NCBI GenBank assembly: GCA_023437225.1
Contig: JAEZGS010000015.1
Location: 1-64,000 of the forward strand
Direction of reading: 5' to 3'
From: Bacteroidota bacterium
GTDB lineage: Bacteria; Bacteroidota; Bacteroidia; Chitinophagales; Chitinophagaceae
DNA: 64,000 nt
Below are positions 37,228 through 45,806 of this stretch, piece by piece. Under the pieces are notes generated by a model. It was not told the DNA's origin and searched no databases. It saw nothing but the letters and a program-made list of their open reading frames with translations. The position numbers were made by a program, and so were the translations under genes. Position 1 is the first letter of the stretch. Each line of letters opens with the position of its first letter.

Positions 37228-37683
37228 TTAATATTTGGCAGCAGTTTTTACCGCAGCTTTGATACGCAAGTAAGTACCGCACCTGCAAAGATTGCCCTGC
37301 ATGGCGTTTTCGATGTCTGCATCAGAAGGATCCGGAGTTTTTTCAAGCAATGCTACTGCTGTCATAATTTGTCCGGCCTGACAATATCCACACTGCGGTA
37401 CGTCGTGCTCGAGCCATGCTTTTTGTACCGGATGATCACCTTTTTCCGACAGTCCTTCAATCGTGCGGATCTTTTTGTTCAGTACGGAAGAGACAGGCAG
37501 CAAACAGGAGCGTGTCGCATTTCCGTCGACATGAATTGTACATGCTCCGCACTGTGCAACCCCACATCCATACTTGGTTCCAACAAGATTGAGGTGATCG
37601 CGGAGAACCCAGAGCACAGGTGTCTGGGGATCTACGTCGAGTGCGTATGCTTTTCCGTTAATGTTTAAATTTATTATTGCCAT
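37228..37683 (-). CDS. 2Fe-2S subunit of a molybdenum hydroxylase (IorA-like)
   Basis: This 151-residue protein has the two clusters of the Xdh small-subunit family. The plant-ferredoxin-type site is CGCGVAQCGAC (Cys40-50) with Cys60 nearby, and the second site reads CGYCQAGQIM plus NLCRCGTY. It passes electrons from the molybdopterin subunit to an outer acceptor. It has no Tat signal of its own, so export as a complex with the large subunit is likely. Confidence 0.93.
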   Translation of the reverse strand: MAIINLNINGKAYALDVDPQTPVLWVLRDHLNLVGTKYGCGVAQCGACTIHVDGNATRSCLLPVSSVLNKKIRTIEGLSEKGDHPVQKAWLEHDVPQCGYCQAGQIMTAVALLEKTPDPSDADIENAMQGNLCRCGTYLRIKAAVKTAAKY

Positions 37684-37724
37684 TTTCTTGATTTTGAAGT
37701 GAAGCGACGGCTATAGGGTAGGAA

Positions 37725-37754
37725 AATAAGTTTCTTCCGTTGCTGAAACTTATT
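37725..37754. promoter_or_regulatory. Perfect 10-bp inverted repeat in the Moco/enzyme divergent promoter
   Basis: AATAAGTTTC, a 10-bp spacer, and GAAACTTATT form a perfect inverted repeat centred in the 204-bp gap between the 2Fe-2S subunit and the MocA-like gene. Spacing of half-sites is about two helical turns. A dimeric regulator operator is the likeliest reading; a hairpin in the short leader is the alternative. Confidence 0.55.
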
Positions 37755-37887
37755 GTAATCAAACTAAAAGTTACAAATTTCAAAGCGTTACGAGTGCAAT
37801 ACTGCAACTGAAAAAAAATTGAACTGCATCGAATGATGATTTTTAGACTCCATTGTTATAAGCCGGGAAATACTTTAACTTGAGGCA

Positions 37888-38505
37888 ATGCTTAGGGTTT
37901 CAGCACAGCCTGTTATAGGAGTAATTCTTCTTGCCGCCGGTTCTTCATCAAGACTCGGGACACCGAAACAATTGCTCCAATTTGAGGGCAACAGTTTATT
38001 GCAAAATGCCATTGATGCGTCATTGAAATCTTCGGCATCAGAGCTTATTGTAGTACTGGGTGCACAAGCTGATCTGCTGCGCGATGAAATACAGGATCCA
38101 GCAGTGCATGTAGTCTACAACGAAGCATGGCAGGAAGGAATGGCTTCGTCAATTCGGACCGGTATAAACGCATTTGTTGGTCGTCATCCGGATGCGGACG
38201 CCGTTATCCTGATGGTTTGTGATCAACCACATATTTCATCTGACCTGTTAAATGAAATGATTGCCGTATATAAACAAACAGCAAAGCCTATCGTAGCCTG
38301 CGGTTACGATAACACGTATGGGCCGCCTACTTTGTTTCATTCGGGATTATTCCATGAACTTCTTGAATTGAAAGGTGATAAAGGTGCAAGGATGATCGTT
38401 GCGGAACATTCGGGTTCCGTAGAGATTGTGCCCTTCCCCAATGGGGAGGTGGATGTGGACACTGAAGCCGATTATGAACGAATTAAAAGTGCAGGCTCGA
38501 TATGA
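37888..38505 (+). CDS. MocA-like molybdenum cofactor nucleotidyltransferase
   Basis: This 205-residue protein has the NTP-transferase signature LLAAGSSSRLGTPKQLLQF at its start, then GAQADLLRD and MVCDQPHI. The MobA/MocA family adds a nucleotide (CMP in MocA) to molybdopterin. The LGTPKQLL form and the Xdh-family enzyme next door favour MocA and a cytosine-type cofactor. It overlaps moaA by 4 bp (ATGA), so translation is coupled. Confidence 0.85.
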   Translation: MLRVSAQPVIGVILLAAGSSSRLGTPKQLLQFEGNSLLQNAIDASLKSSASELIVVLGAQADLLRDEIQDPAVHVVYNEAWQEGMASSIRTGINAFVGRHPDADAVILMVCDQPHISSDLLNEMIAVYKQTAKPIVACGYDNTYGPPTLFHSGLFHELLELKGDKGARMIVAEHSGSVEIVPFPNGEVDVDTEADYERIKSAGSI

Positions 38506-39482
38506 TCGTAGATGGTTTCAATAGGATTCACAACTACTTGCGGATATCTCTTACCGATAACTGCAACCTGCGCTGCTTTTACTGCATGCCGGATGAGGAA
38601 TATGATTTTACACCGGCTTCGAGGCTGATGCAGGCCAGCGAGATTGGAGACCTTTCTAAACTGTTTGTATCCGAAGGCGTAAACAAGATTCGCTTAACCG
38701 GTGGTGAACCACTTGTGAGAAAAGATGCGGCACAGATAATCGAGTCGCTAGCCCAATTGCCGGTTCAACTGACAATGACCACCAATGGTACGCGGCTGCA
38801 TCGATTCATCGACCTGTTGAAACAAGTAGGAATGCGATCATTAAATGTAAGCCTTGATACATTGGAATCAGACAAATACATGCTCATTACGCGTCGCGAC
38901 GAATTCTCCAGGGTATATGGAAACATATTGCAGTTGCTGTATCAGAACTTCCATGTCAAGGTAAATGTTGTTATAATGCGTGGTCTGAACGACAATGAGA
39001 TCCCTGCTTTTATTGAATGGACGCGCGATCTGCCGGTGCATGTCAGGTTCATAGAATTCATGCCGTTTAGTGGAAACAAATGGACAAGCAATAAAGTGTT
39101 CACCATGCAGGAGATGCTTTCCACCATCGCTTCGAACTATGAGTACATTCCATTAAAGAAGGAAGCAAACGAAACAGCGAAACGATACATGGTGCCGGGA
39201 TATGCAGGTACGTTCGCGATCATCAGTACAATGACCTCACATTTCTGCGGCGATTGCAACCGTATGCGATTAACGGCAGATGGTAAGCTAAAGAACTGTT
39301 TGTTCTCAAAGGGCGAAACTGATCTGTTATCAGCGATGCGTATGGGTGTCGATATTGTTCCTTTGATACATGATACAATTCATGGAAAAGCAAGGGAACT
39401 TGGAGGGCAAATGAAGACCGACCTCGCCCATCTTCATGCAGAGGACATTGAGAATCGCAGCATGATCACCATAGGCGGATAA
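38502..39482 (+). CDS. moaA: GTP 3',8-cyclase
   Basis: This 326-residue radical SAM enzyme catalyses the first step of molybdopterin synthesis from GTP. The SAM cluster motif is CNLRCFYC, and the second C-terminal [4Fe-4S] site reads FCGDCNRMRL with Cys again 13 residues on in KNCLFS. The expected final GG is near the end (TIGG). No moaC is encoded in this operon, so it must lie elsewhere. Confidence 0.95.
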   Translation: MIVDGFNRIHNYLRISLTDNCNLRCFYCMPDEEYDFTPASRLMQASEIGDLSKLFVSEGVNKIRLTGGEPLVRKDAAQIIESLAQLPVQLTMTTNGTRLHRFIDLLKQVGMRSLNVSLDTLESDKYMLITRRDEFSRVYGNILQLLYQNFHVKVNVVIMRGLNDNEIPAFIEWTRDLPVHVRFIEFMPFSGNKWTSNKVFTMQEMLSTIASNYEYIPLKKEANETAKRYMVPGYAGTFAIISTMTSHFCGDCNRMRLTADGKLKNCLFSKGETDLLSAMRMGVDIVPLIHDTIHGKARELGGQMKTDLAHLHAEDIENRSMITIGG

Positions 39483-39495
39483 AAGTTTAACCGGG

Positions 39496-40233
39496 ATGGG
39501 AACTGATTTCCTTTTTTACTTGTTGCTTTTTATAGTTGCTTTCCTCTATGCATCAGTAGGTCATGGAGGAGCCAGCGGCTACCTTGCTCTTATGGCACTT
39601 TATGGTGTTGCTCCGGATGTCATGAAGCCCACAGCATTGTTGCTGAATTTGTTTGTGTCCCTCATATCCTTTATCCAGTTTTACCGGGGTGGACATTTTC
39701 GCTGGAAGATATTTTGGCCACTTGCTGCAGCATCCGTCCCGTTCGCATTTCTCGGAGGACAGATCAACGTCGATGCTGATCTCTATAAGAAGGTTCTGGG
39801 TATACTATTATTGATTCCCGTGATGCGCTTTTTCTTTTTAAATGATGCAGGCAGGGAAGAACAGGAAAGCAACAATGTTTTACTGTCAATGCTGATTGGA
39901 ATTGCGATTGGTTTTTTATCAGGATTGATAGGCATTGGTGGTGGAATTATTTTATCGCCTGTCATCATTTTATTGAACTGGACGAACCAAAAACAGGCTG
40001 CTGCAATCAGCGCCTTGTTTATTTTCGTTAATTCGCTTGCGGGACTGGCAGGACAGGTAACGAAGGGAATTGAATTCAGCAGCGACATGTACATGTATGT
40101 AATCGTTGCATTCATAGGAGGATTAGGAGGCGCATATTTTGGTGCAATCAAATTCAGGCAGTCGATCCTTAAGAAAGTGCTTGCAACAGTGTTGTTGCTT
40201 GCAGTATTCAAATTATTGTTCACAACTGCGTAA
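39496..40233 (+). CDS. TSUP family permease (TauE/SafE-like)
   Basis: This 245-residue protein has eight predicted membrane helices in two halves (ASVGHGGASGYLALMAL and GLIGIGGGIILSPVIILL). It lies inside the Moco operon between moaA and moaD. Its place suggests transport of molybdate, sulfite or another oxyanion linked to cofactor use, but no substrate can be read. Confidence 0.88.
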   Translation: MGTDFLFYLLLFIVAFLYASVGHGGASGYLALMALYGVAPDVMKPTALLLNLFVSLISFIQFYRGGHFRWKIFWPLAAASVPFAFLGGQINVDADLYKKVLGILLLIPVMRFFFLNDAGREEQESNNVLLSMLIGIAIGFLSGLIGIGGGIILSPVIILLNWTNQKQAAAISALFIFVNSLAGLAGQVTKGIEFSSDMYMYVIVAFIGGLGGAYFGAIKFRQSILKKVLATVLLLAVFKLLFTTA

Positions 40234-40234
40234 T

Positions 40235-40471
40235 ATGAGTGAAACAAAAATTCTGACATTTGGTGTCATAACCGAAATCATCGGTAAGAAGAATATTGCT
40301 ATTGGTAATGTCTCGTCAACGCAGGAGTTGCAGACGTTGCTTGAAGATCAGTATCCTCGTCTCAAAGAAGTAAAATATGCCATTGCTATTGATCGAAAAA
40401 TCATTACGCATTCCATGCCCATAGAGGGTGATTCAACTATTGCATTACTTCCACCATTCAGCGGCGGTTAA
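40235..40471 (+). CDS. moaD: Molybdopterin synthase small subunit
   Basis: The start is the ATG at 40235, 1 bp after the TSUP stop. The 78-residue ubiquitin-like protein ends in LLPPFSGG; the terminal GG is adenylated by MoeB and then carries the thiocarboxylate sulfur. Its stop (TAA 40469-40471) touches the moeB ATG. Confidence 0.93.
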   Translation: MSETKILTFGVITEIIGKKNIAIGNVSSTQELQTLLEDQYPRLKEVKYAIAIDRKIITHSMPIEGDSTIALLPPFSGG

Positions 40472-41581
40472 ATGAATACACCACGATCATATGACCGGTA
40501 TGAGCGACAGGTCCTTTTAAAAGATTTTGGTTTTGAGGGTCAGAATCGATTGTCGTGCTCAAGTGTACTCGTAATTGGTGCAGGTGGATTGGGCTGTCCT
40601 GCCTTGCAATATCTTGCTGCAGCAGGAATCGGCACGATCGGTATTGTTGATGATGATGTTATTTCGATACATAATCTTCATCGACAGATACTATTCCATA
40701 CCACTGATATCGGTCACAAAAAAGCAGAAGTTGCAGCGCGCAGGCTCAATGAAATGAACGATCAAGTCGTGATCAACATCTATGACCAACACCTGTCCAA
40801 TTCAAATGCATTTGATATCCTGCGCAATTACGATGTAGTTGTAGATGCTTCTGATAACTTTGTCACTCGTTATATTGTCAGCGATGCATGCAGGCTTTTG
40901 AACAAGCCACTTGTCTACGGAGCGATTTCACGATATGAAGGGCAGGTTGCAGTGTTTAACGTGGGATCAGATAGTACTAACTATCGTGATCTGTTTCCAG
41001 AACCGCCTTCGCCGGGTAGTGTTGCAAATTGTTCAGAAGCGGGAGTTCTTGGAGTTCTGCCTGGAATGATTGGTGTTATGCAGGCAGCCGAAGTCATTAA
41101 ACTTGTTGCCGGTATCGGACAACCATTGATCAATCGACTGTATAGTTACAATGCATCGACAAATGAGGGTTATGTGTTTGACATTGAAGCACGTGAGATA
41201 TCTCACAATGTGCCAAAGTCCGTGCAGGAATTCGAGCAATTCGATTACAACTGGTTTTGCGACCGCAATCTTTCAATGGTGGAAGAGATCGATACTGAAC
41301 GATTTTCTGCAATGCTTGCTAACCCTGAAACATTAATTGTCGATGTGCGTGAAGAAGACGAGACGCCGCATGTAACATTCGAACATACCCGGATGCCTTT
41401 ATCGCTCATAAAAAAGTCGGTTCCCGAAGTAGGGAAGAACATTATTGTTGTGTTTTGTCAATCGGGAAAACGTAGCGTTGAAGCAGCAACCCTTTTCAAT
41501 GCGCGTTATGGCGATAATGTAAAAGTCTATAGCCTTAAAGGTGGTATCATTAACTGGATCAGCAATGGAAAAAAAGCTTAA
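40472..41581 (+). CDS. moeB: MoeB-type MoaD adenylyltransferase fused to rhodanese
   Basis: This 369-residue protein has an E1-like ThiF/MoeB domain (about residues 1-250, GAGGLGCPALQYLAAAG and DASDNFVTRY). A C-terminal rhodanese (about 270-368) has the active loop CQSGKRS. The zinc CxxC pairs of E. coli MoeB are not obvious. The fused rhodanese would bring the sulfur directly, as in eukaryotic MOCS3. Its end overlaps moaE by 17 bp. Confidence 0.92.
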   Translation: MNTPRSYDRYERQVLLKDFGFEGQNRLSCSSVLVIGAGGLGCPALQYLAAAGIGTIGIVDDDVISIHNLHRQILFHTTDIGHKKAEVAARRLNEMNDQVVINIYDQHLSNSNAFDILRNYDVVVDASDNFVTRYIVSDACRLLNKPLVYGAISRYEGQVAVFNVGSDSTNYRDLFPEPPSPGSVANCSEAGVLGVLPGMIGVMQAAEVIKLVAGIGQPLINRLYSYNASTNEGYVFDIEAREISHNVPKSVQEFEQFDYNWFCDRNLSMVEEIDTERFSAMLANPETLIVDVREEDETPHVTFEHTRMPLSLIKKSVPEVGKNIIVVFCQSGKRSVEAATLFNARYGDNVKVYSLKGGIINWISNGKKA

Positions 41582-42005
41582 GAATATATTTATCGATGGA
41601 CCTGTAAGCAGCCAGTTTATTGCTGACAGCATTCAAAAACATAGCGACAAAACTGGTATTGGTGCGCACAGCATTTTTCTTGGACAGGTTCGCGCGGACA
41701 ACATTGATGGAAAGCAGGTGGCAGCCATCGAGTATACAAGCTATGAACCGATGGCCCTGGAGCAAATGCATATTATACGCGAGGAGATTTTTGCCAAATA
41801 TGCACTCACGTGCATGCATGTTCATCATAGCCTTGGTGCGGTCAGGATCGGGGAGATATCATTATTTGTTTTCACATCCTCCAGGCATCGTAAGGATGCA
41901 ATTGATGCATGCGAAGAAGTGGTTGAGCGCATCAAGAAAGAATTGCCTGTATGGGGCAGAGAAGTATTTGAAGATGCGTCACATCAATGGAAAGAAAATC
42001 ATTGA
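41565..42005 (+). CDS. moaE: Molybdopterin synthase large subunit
   Basis: The start is the ATG at 41565, inside the end of moeB; the frame from 41541 begins with GTG. The 146-residue protein has the MoaE signature HSIFLGQVRADN and a conserved lysine-rich C-terminal part (PVWGREVFED). It joins MoaD to put the two sulfurs on the pterin. It ends 5 bp before the convergent antiporter stop. Confidence 0.93.
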   Translation: MEKKLKNIFIDGPVSSQFIADSIQKHSDKTGIGAHSIFLGQVRADNIDGKQVAAIEYTSYEPMALEQMHIIREEIFAKYALTCMHVHHSLGAVRIGEISLFVFTSSRHRKDAIDACEEVVERIKKELPVWGREVFEDASHQWKENH

Positions 42006-42010
42006 ACAGG

Positions 42011-43624
42011 CTAGGACTTCCGTTGAAGGTGTTTCTCGCGCATCTTGTACTCTTCGGTATCAATCAATGAACGATGTTTCCTTATCAGGTGATCATCGAA
42101 ATCGGCGCTGCTATTAAGTTTGCGAAGAACTTCACGTTGTCGCTCCAGGAGTTGAAGATAGGTTTCAGGATAGCTATTGACATGATCGATATTGAGATCA
42201 TCTTTTTCTAAATGATGCTTTTGCAACGCATTCAAATGGAGCTGGTACCTGGCGACAAGGTTAATGAGGTGTTCGTCCTGGTTGTCTTTCTGAGTCATTT
42301 TTTCCTGCAGGAACCTGATCGATTCTTCTGCCAGGTCATTATAAATGATCCGCTCCTGTTCGTCTTCGGAAAGGACATTGAATTTGTCGTGCATGTTTAC
42401 TTTTCGTATGACCCATGGAAGCGTTAGGCCCTGCAATACCAATGTGACAAGGATCACGATGAAGGTTATAAACAGTATAAGATTCCGGTAAGGGAATGGT
42501 TGAGAGCCTATCGTTACGAGAGGAATTGACAGCGCCGCTGCAAGGGAGACAACCCCGCGCATGCCTGCCCAACCTGAGATCAGTGGCGCCTTCCAGCCCG
42601 GTCTCGGATCCGCTACAGTGATGAACCGGCTTGCAATGCGTGTGAAGATGGCAGCTCCAAAAGTGCAGGCAAATCTGCAAAGGATCAACACAAGCGAGAT
42701 CGCAAGTCCATACCATATTGCATCACTTACACTGACGTCTTCCAATTGACTGGTGATAATTCGCAACTCAAGCCCGATCAGCAGAAATATGACTCCATTT
42801 AAAACAAAAACAAGGTTGGTCCATACATTCACCGCTTCAATGCGGCTCCTGTAATTCAACATGCTTTGCTGTTTACTCGCTAACAGCAGGCCACCACTAA
42901 CAACAGCCAGTACGCCGGAAAAATGAAAGTGTTCGGCAGCGTAATACATGCAATATGGAGTAACAAGGGTGAGAAGGATCTCAATACTTGATGTGGTTGG
43001 CAGCAAACGATGGATCAAATAAAATATCCAGCCAACAGCAACGCCAATAAGTATCCCCATCACAACAACCAACAGGAATGTTCCCGCAGCTTCACCGAAA
43101 TTAAACTGACCCGTTATTACGGCCAGCAAAGCAAACCGAAAAACAATAAGGGATGAAGCATCGTTCAGAAGACTTTCACCTTCGAGTATGCTTACCAGTG
43201 GTTTTGGGGCTTTCACATTGCGCATGATAGTAGTGGCCGACACGGCATCAGGAGGCGATATGATGCCCCCCAATAGAAAGCCCATTGCTAATGTGAAGCC
43301 CGGAATTATTGCACGGGACGTATAAGCAATTACAAACGAGGTAATGATAACAATCGGAAAGGCAAAACTGGTGATCACTCGTCGCCAACGCCAGAATTCT
43401 TTCCATGAGGTCTGCCACGCCGCTTCATATAATAGTGGGGGCAGGAAAATAAAAAATACTGCATTTGGTTGTATGGTGATATTGGGGAACATGGGAGTAA
43501 AGCTCAATGCCAGACCACCCAATACTAATACAATAGGGTAGGCAACCTTCAACTTATTGGCAAGCATCACAAGCCCAAGGATGATGAGGATAAGGAATAC
43601 AAACTGTATGAAAATGTTTTCCAT
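42011..43624 (-). CDS. CPA1 family Na+/H+ antiporter
   Basis: This 537-residue protein has about twelve membrane helices and the NhaP/CPA1 core motif GESLLNDASSLIVFRFAL with the ND pair, and GGIISPPDAVSA before it. A C-terminal cytoplasmic tail of about 130 residues follows. It exchanges Na+ (or K+) for H+ across the inner membrane. It converges with moaE. Confidence 0.92.
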   Translation of the reverse strand: MENIFIQFVFLILIILGLVMLANKLKVAYPIVLVLGGLALSFTPMFPNITIQPNAVFFIFLPPLLYEAAWQTSWKEFWRWRRVITSFAFPIVIITSFVIAYTSRAIIPGFTLAMGFLLGGIISPPDAVSATTIMRNVKAPKPLVSILEGESLLNDASSLIVFRFALLAVITGQFNFGEAAGTFLLVVVMGILIGVAVGWIFYLIHRLLPTTSSIEILLTLVTPYCMYYAAEHFHFSGVLAVVSGGLLLASKQQSMLNYRSRIEAVNVWTNLVFVLNGVIFLLIGLELRIITSQLEDVSVSDAIWYGLAISLVLILCRFACTFGAAIFTRIASRFITVADPRPGWKAPLISGWAGMRGVVSLAAALSIPLVTIGSQPFPYRNLILFITFIVILVTLVLQGLTLPWVIRKVNMHDKFNVLSEDEQERIIYNDLAEESIRFLQEKMTQKDNQDEHLINLVARYQLHLNALQKHHLEKDDLNIDHVNSYPETYLQLLERQREVLRKLNSSADFDDHLIRKHRSLIDTEEYKMREKHLQRKS

Positions 43625-43636
43625 TCACATTCTGTT

Positions 43637-44851
43637 TTATGGTAGAGCACTATGTCCTGTCATGTTACCCTGTTCAGGAAACACTGGCAATTCGACTGTG
43701 ACCTTTGTACCTTTATTGATGTGGCTGTCAATCGATATCGTACCCCGATGGTTTTCTACGATCTTCTTGCATATGGAAAGTCCAACACCACTGCCGCTTT
43801 GCGGATGTAGTGTCCGGAACAGATCGAATAATTGCGGAGTGAACTCAGCGTCGAACCCGAGACCATTGTCGCAAATAGCAATTCGTACAAAATCAACATA
43901 CTTATAGCGTCCTGCAATTGAAGTGAATTGATTTCGCTGTAACCTGTGTGCCTCCATTGTTATCTGAGCAATCCTTTCATTATGACGGAAGCGGACGGCA
44001 TTGGAAAGAAGATGGAATATGAGTAACTGAAGCTGTTCCCTGCTTCCGCTGATGGATTCATTGTTCTTTAATTGAAGCTCGAAGGCAATACCAGGAAAGC
44101 TCTTTTTCAACAAAGTTTTGCCATGGTCCACCAGTTCCTGAAGTTCATGTGTATTTATAATCAAAGGCGCTTCATTCAACCATACGTATTGCTGAAGGCC
44201 AAGTAAGATGTCCCGCATTCGTCGGGATACTTTCCTGATCTTATCTATGGTTGCCTGCTGATAAGAATCACCGGTGCGTTCGAGAAGCAGACCTGAGTAT
44301 ATGGATATCTTTCGTAAAGGTTCCTGTAAATCGTGTGATACCAGTTTGCTGAATTGCTTTAGTTCAGCGTTCTGTTTTTTTACCAGGTAAATTTGTTTAT
44401 CAAGTTCTTCTGCGTGATGCTGAAGATCCGCCTTGGCGGCTTGCAGCTCCTGGTTTTCCGATGATGCGTTTTCAGCTTTCTTTCGGGCGGCTATCAATTC
44501 ATCTTCGAACTTCTTTCGATTGTGAACTGTGATCCCAACATATGTGCTGACGGCTTTGTCGCTCACAAGTTTTCGACGTGCATTTAATAGTACCGGAAGA
44601 TGTTCTCCATCGCTCTTCCGGAAGGTGATATATATTTCATTTGCAAACCCGTGTAACTTAAGCAGTGGGAAAAAATGCGTTTGCTGAAATATCTGCGACG
44701 CAACGGTAAGTACCTTTTCTACTTTGTTTCCGACTAATTGTGATTTATCGTACATCAATTCATTGCACATGAATTCGTTCACCTCGAGTATGATTCCTTC
44801 ATCTGAGGTGGAGAAAATCAGGCATGGAGCACTTTCAACATAGCTTTCCAT
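43637..44851 (-). CDS. PAS-domain sensor histidine kinase coupled to RsbQ-like protein
   Basis: The start is the ATG at 44851, where the stop of the RsbQ-like gene overlaps it by one base (TGATG); the longer frame from 44920 would overlap that gene by 70 bp. The 404-residue soluble kinase has a PAS domain (about residues 1-110), a coiled coil, HisKA (VSHDLQEPLRK) and HATPase_c (DNGLGF, GSGVGLSICKK). No receiver or regulator is encoded beside it. The coupling to the hydrolase suggests that the PAS domain receives the hydrolase's product or senses its ligand state. Confidence 0.9.
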   Translation of the reverse strand: MESYVESAPCLIFSTSDEGIILEVNEFMCNELMYDKSQLVGNKVEKVLTVASQIFQQTHFFPLLKLHGFANEIYITFRKSDGEHLPVLLNARRKLVSDKAVSTYVGITVHNRKKFEDELIAARKKAENASSENQELQAAKADLQHHAEELDKQIYLVKKQNAELKQFSKLVSHDLQEPLRKISIYSGLLLERTGDSYQQATIDKIRKVSRRMRDILLGLQQYVWLNEAPLIINTHELQELVDHGKTLLKKSFPGIAFELQLKNNESISGSREQLQLLIFHLLSNAVRFRHNERIAQITMEAHRLQRNQFTSIAGRYKYVDFVRIAICDNGLGFDAEFTPQLFDLFRTLHPQSGSGVGLSICKKIVENHRGTISIDSHINKGTKVTVELPVFPEQGNMTGHSALP

Positions 44852-45657
44852 CAGGCTACTTGCATCAAAAATTCTTTTATGAGAGTAGTCGTTTCTTCGG
44901 GGTGACTCATTTGCGGACAATGGCCCGTTGCCTTCATCACTTTCAGTGTACTTGAAGGAAGTTTTTCTGCAAGATAATCGCCTACCTCAAGTGGAGCGAT
45001 GATGTCCTCGGAGCATTGCAGAATCAAAGACGGCATACGCACTTTGTGAAGGTCTTTCCTGTTGTCCGAGAAAAACGTGGCCTCTGCAAATTGCTTTGCA
45101 ATAATTGGATCAGTGGAGCAGAAACTGTCTGTCAGTTCCTCTGCCAGGTAGGGCCGCTCCTTATTGCCAATGATATTGGGAGCGAGAAAGTTTGCCCACC
45201 CTATGTAATTTTTTTCCATCGTCTCCAGCAGCTCTTCGATGTCTTTTCGATCAAAGCCGCCTTTATACCCCTCATCGTTTATATAACAGGGTGAAGGCCC
45301 CACCATAATTTGTTTCGCAAACAAAGACGGTTGTTCGATCGCTGCCAGTACGCCAATCATTGCACTTACAGAATGGCCAACAAAAATGATGTCCTGCAAT
45401 TGAAGTTCGCTGCATATATCCAGCACATCCTGCGCATAGCCCTGCAAGGATGAATACCGTTCGGCGTTATAACTGCGCTTGTCTGAATTACCCGCGCCTA
45501 CATAATCGAACAGCACGATGCGATAATCATTTTCAAAATTAGGCGTAACAAAGCGCCACATATTTTGATCGCAACCAAATCCATGTGCAAACAGCATGGG
45601 TTGTGTACCCTGACCAAATACTTTTACATTATTTCTCAAACTGATCGGTCCCGTCAT
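44851..45657 (-). CDS. rsbQ: RsbQ-like alpha/beta hydrolase
   Basis: This 268-residue protein aligns with Bacillus RsbQ by eye along its length: FAHGFGCDQNMWRFVTP, LFDYVGAGNSD, FVGHSVSAM, GPSPCYIND, NYIGWANFLAP, LILQCSEDIIAP and GHCPQMSHP. The triad is Ser96, Asp218 and His246. RsbQ acts with the PAS phosphatase RsbP in energy-stress signalling and is kin to the plant receptors KAI2 and D14. Here the partner is a PAS histidine kinase, coupled by a 1-bp stop-start overlap. Confidence 0.93.
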   Translation of the reverse strand: MTGPISLRNNVKVFGQGTQPMLFAHGFGCDQNMWRFVTPNFENDYRIVLFDYVGAGNSDKRSYNAERYSSLQGYAQDVLDICSELQLQDIIFVGHSVSAMIGVLAAIEQPSLFAKQIMVGPSPCYINDEGYKGGFDRKDIEELLETMEKNYIGWANFLAPNIIGNKERPYLAEELTDSFCSTDPIIAKQFAEATFFSDNRKDLHKVRMPSLILQCSEDIIAPLEVGDYLAEKLPSSTLKVMKATGHCPQMSHPEETTTLIKEFLMQVA

Positions 45658-45755
45658 ATTAATAAAGTTAAAGCATTGGCAGGGATTTAATCCTGTTGAT
45701 TTAAGTCAATGGGATTTCTTGTTCAAACGCAGCGGCACAAGGGGCGGGGATGGAG

Positions 45756-45763
45756 TAACTTTG
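45756..45763 (+). promoter_or_regulatory. Candidate -7 box (TAACTTTG) for the dioxygenase gene
   Basis: TAACTTTG matches TAnnTTTG and lies 43 bp before the start at 45807. The -33 region is not clear. Confidence 0.45.
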
Positions 45764-45806
45764 TGTAATCATTGTGAGTTCATTCAACCAATTTAAAGTA
45801 TAAAAA

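Noticed and set aside
44852..44920. Longer start of the PAS kinase at 44920
   Set aside because: It would overlap the RsbQ-like gene by 70 bp, while the TGATG overlap at 44851 gives a normal coupled start.
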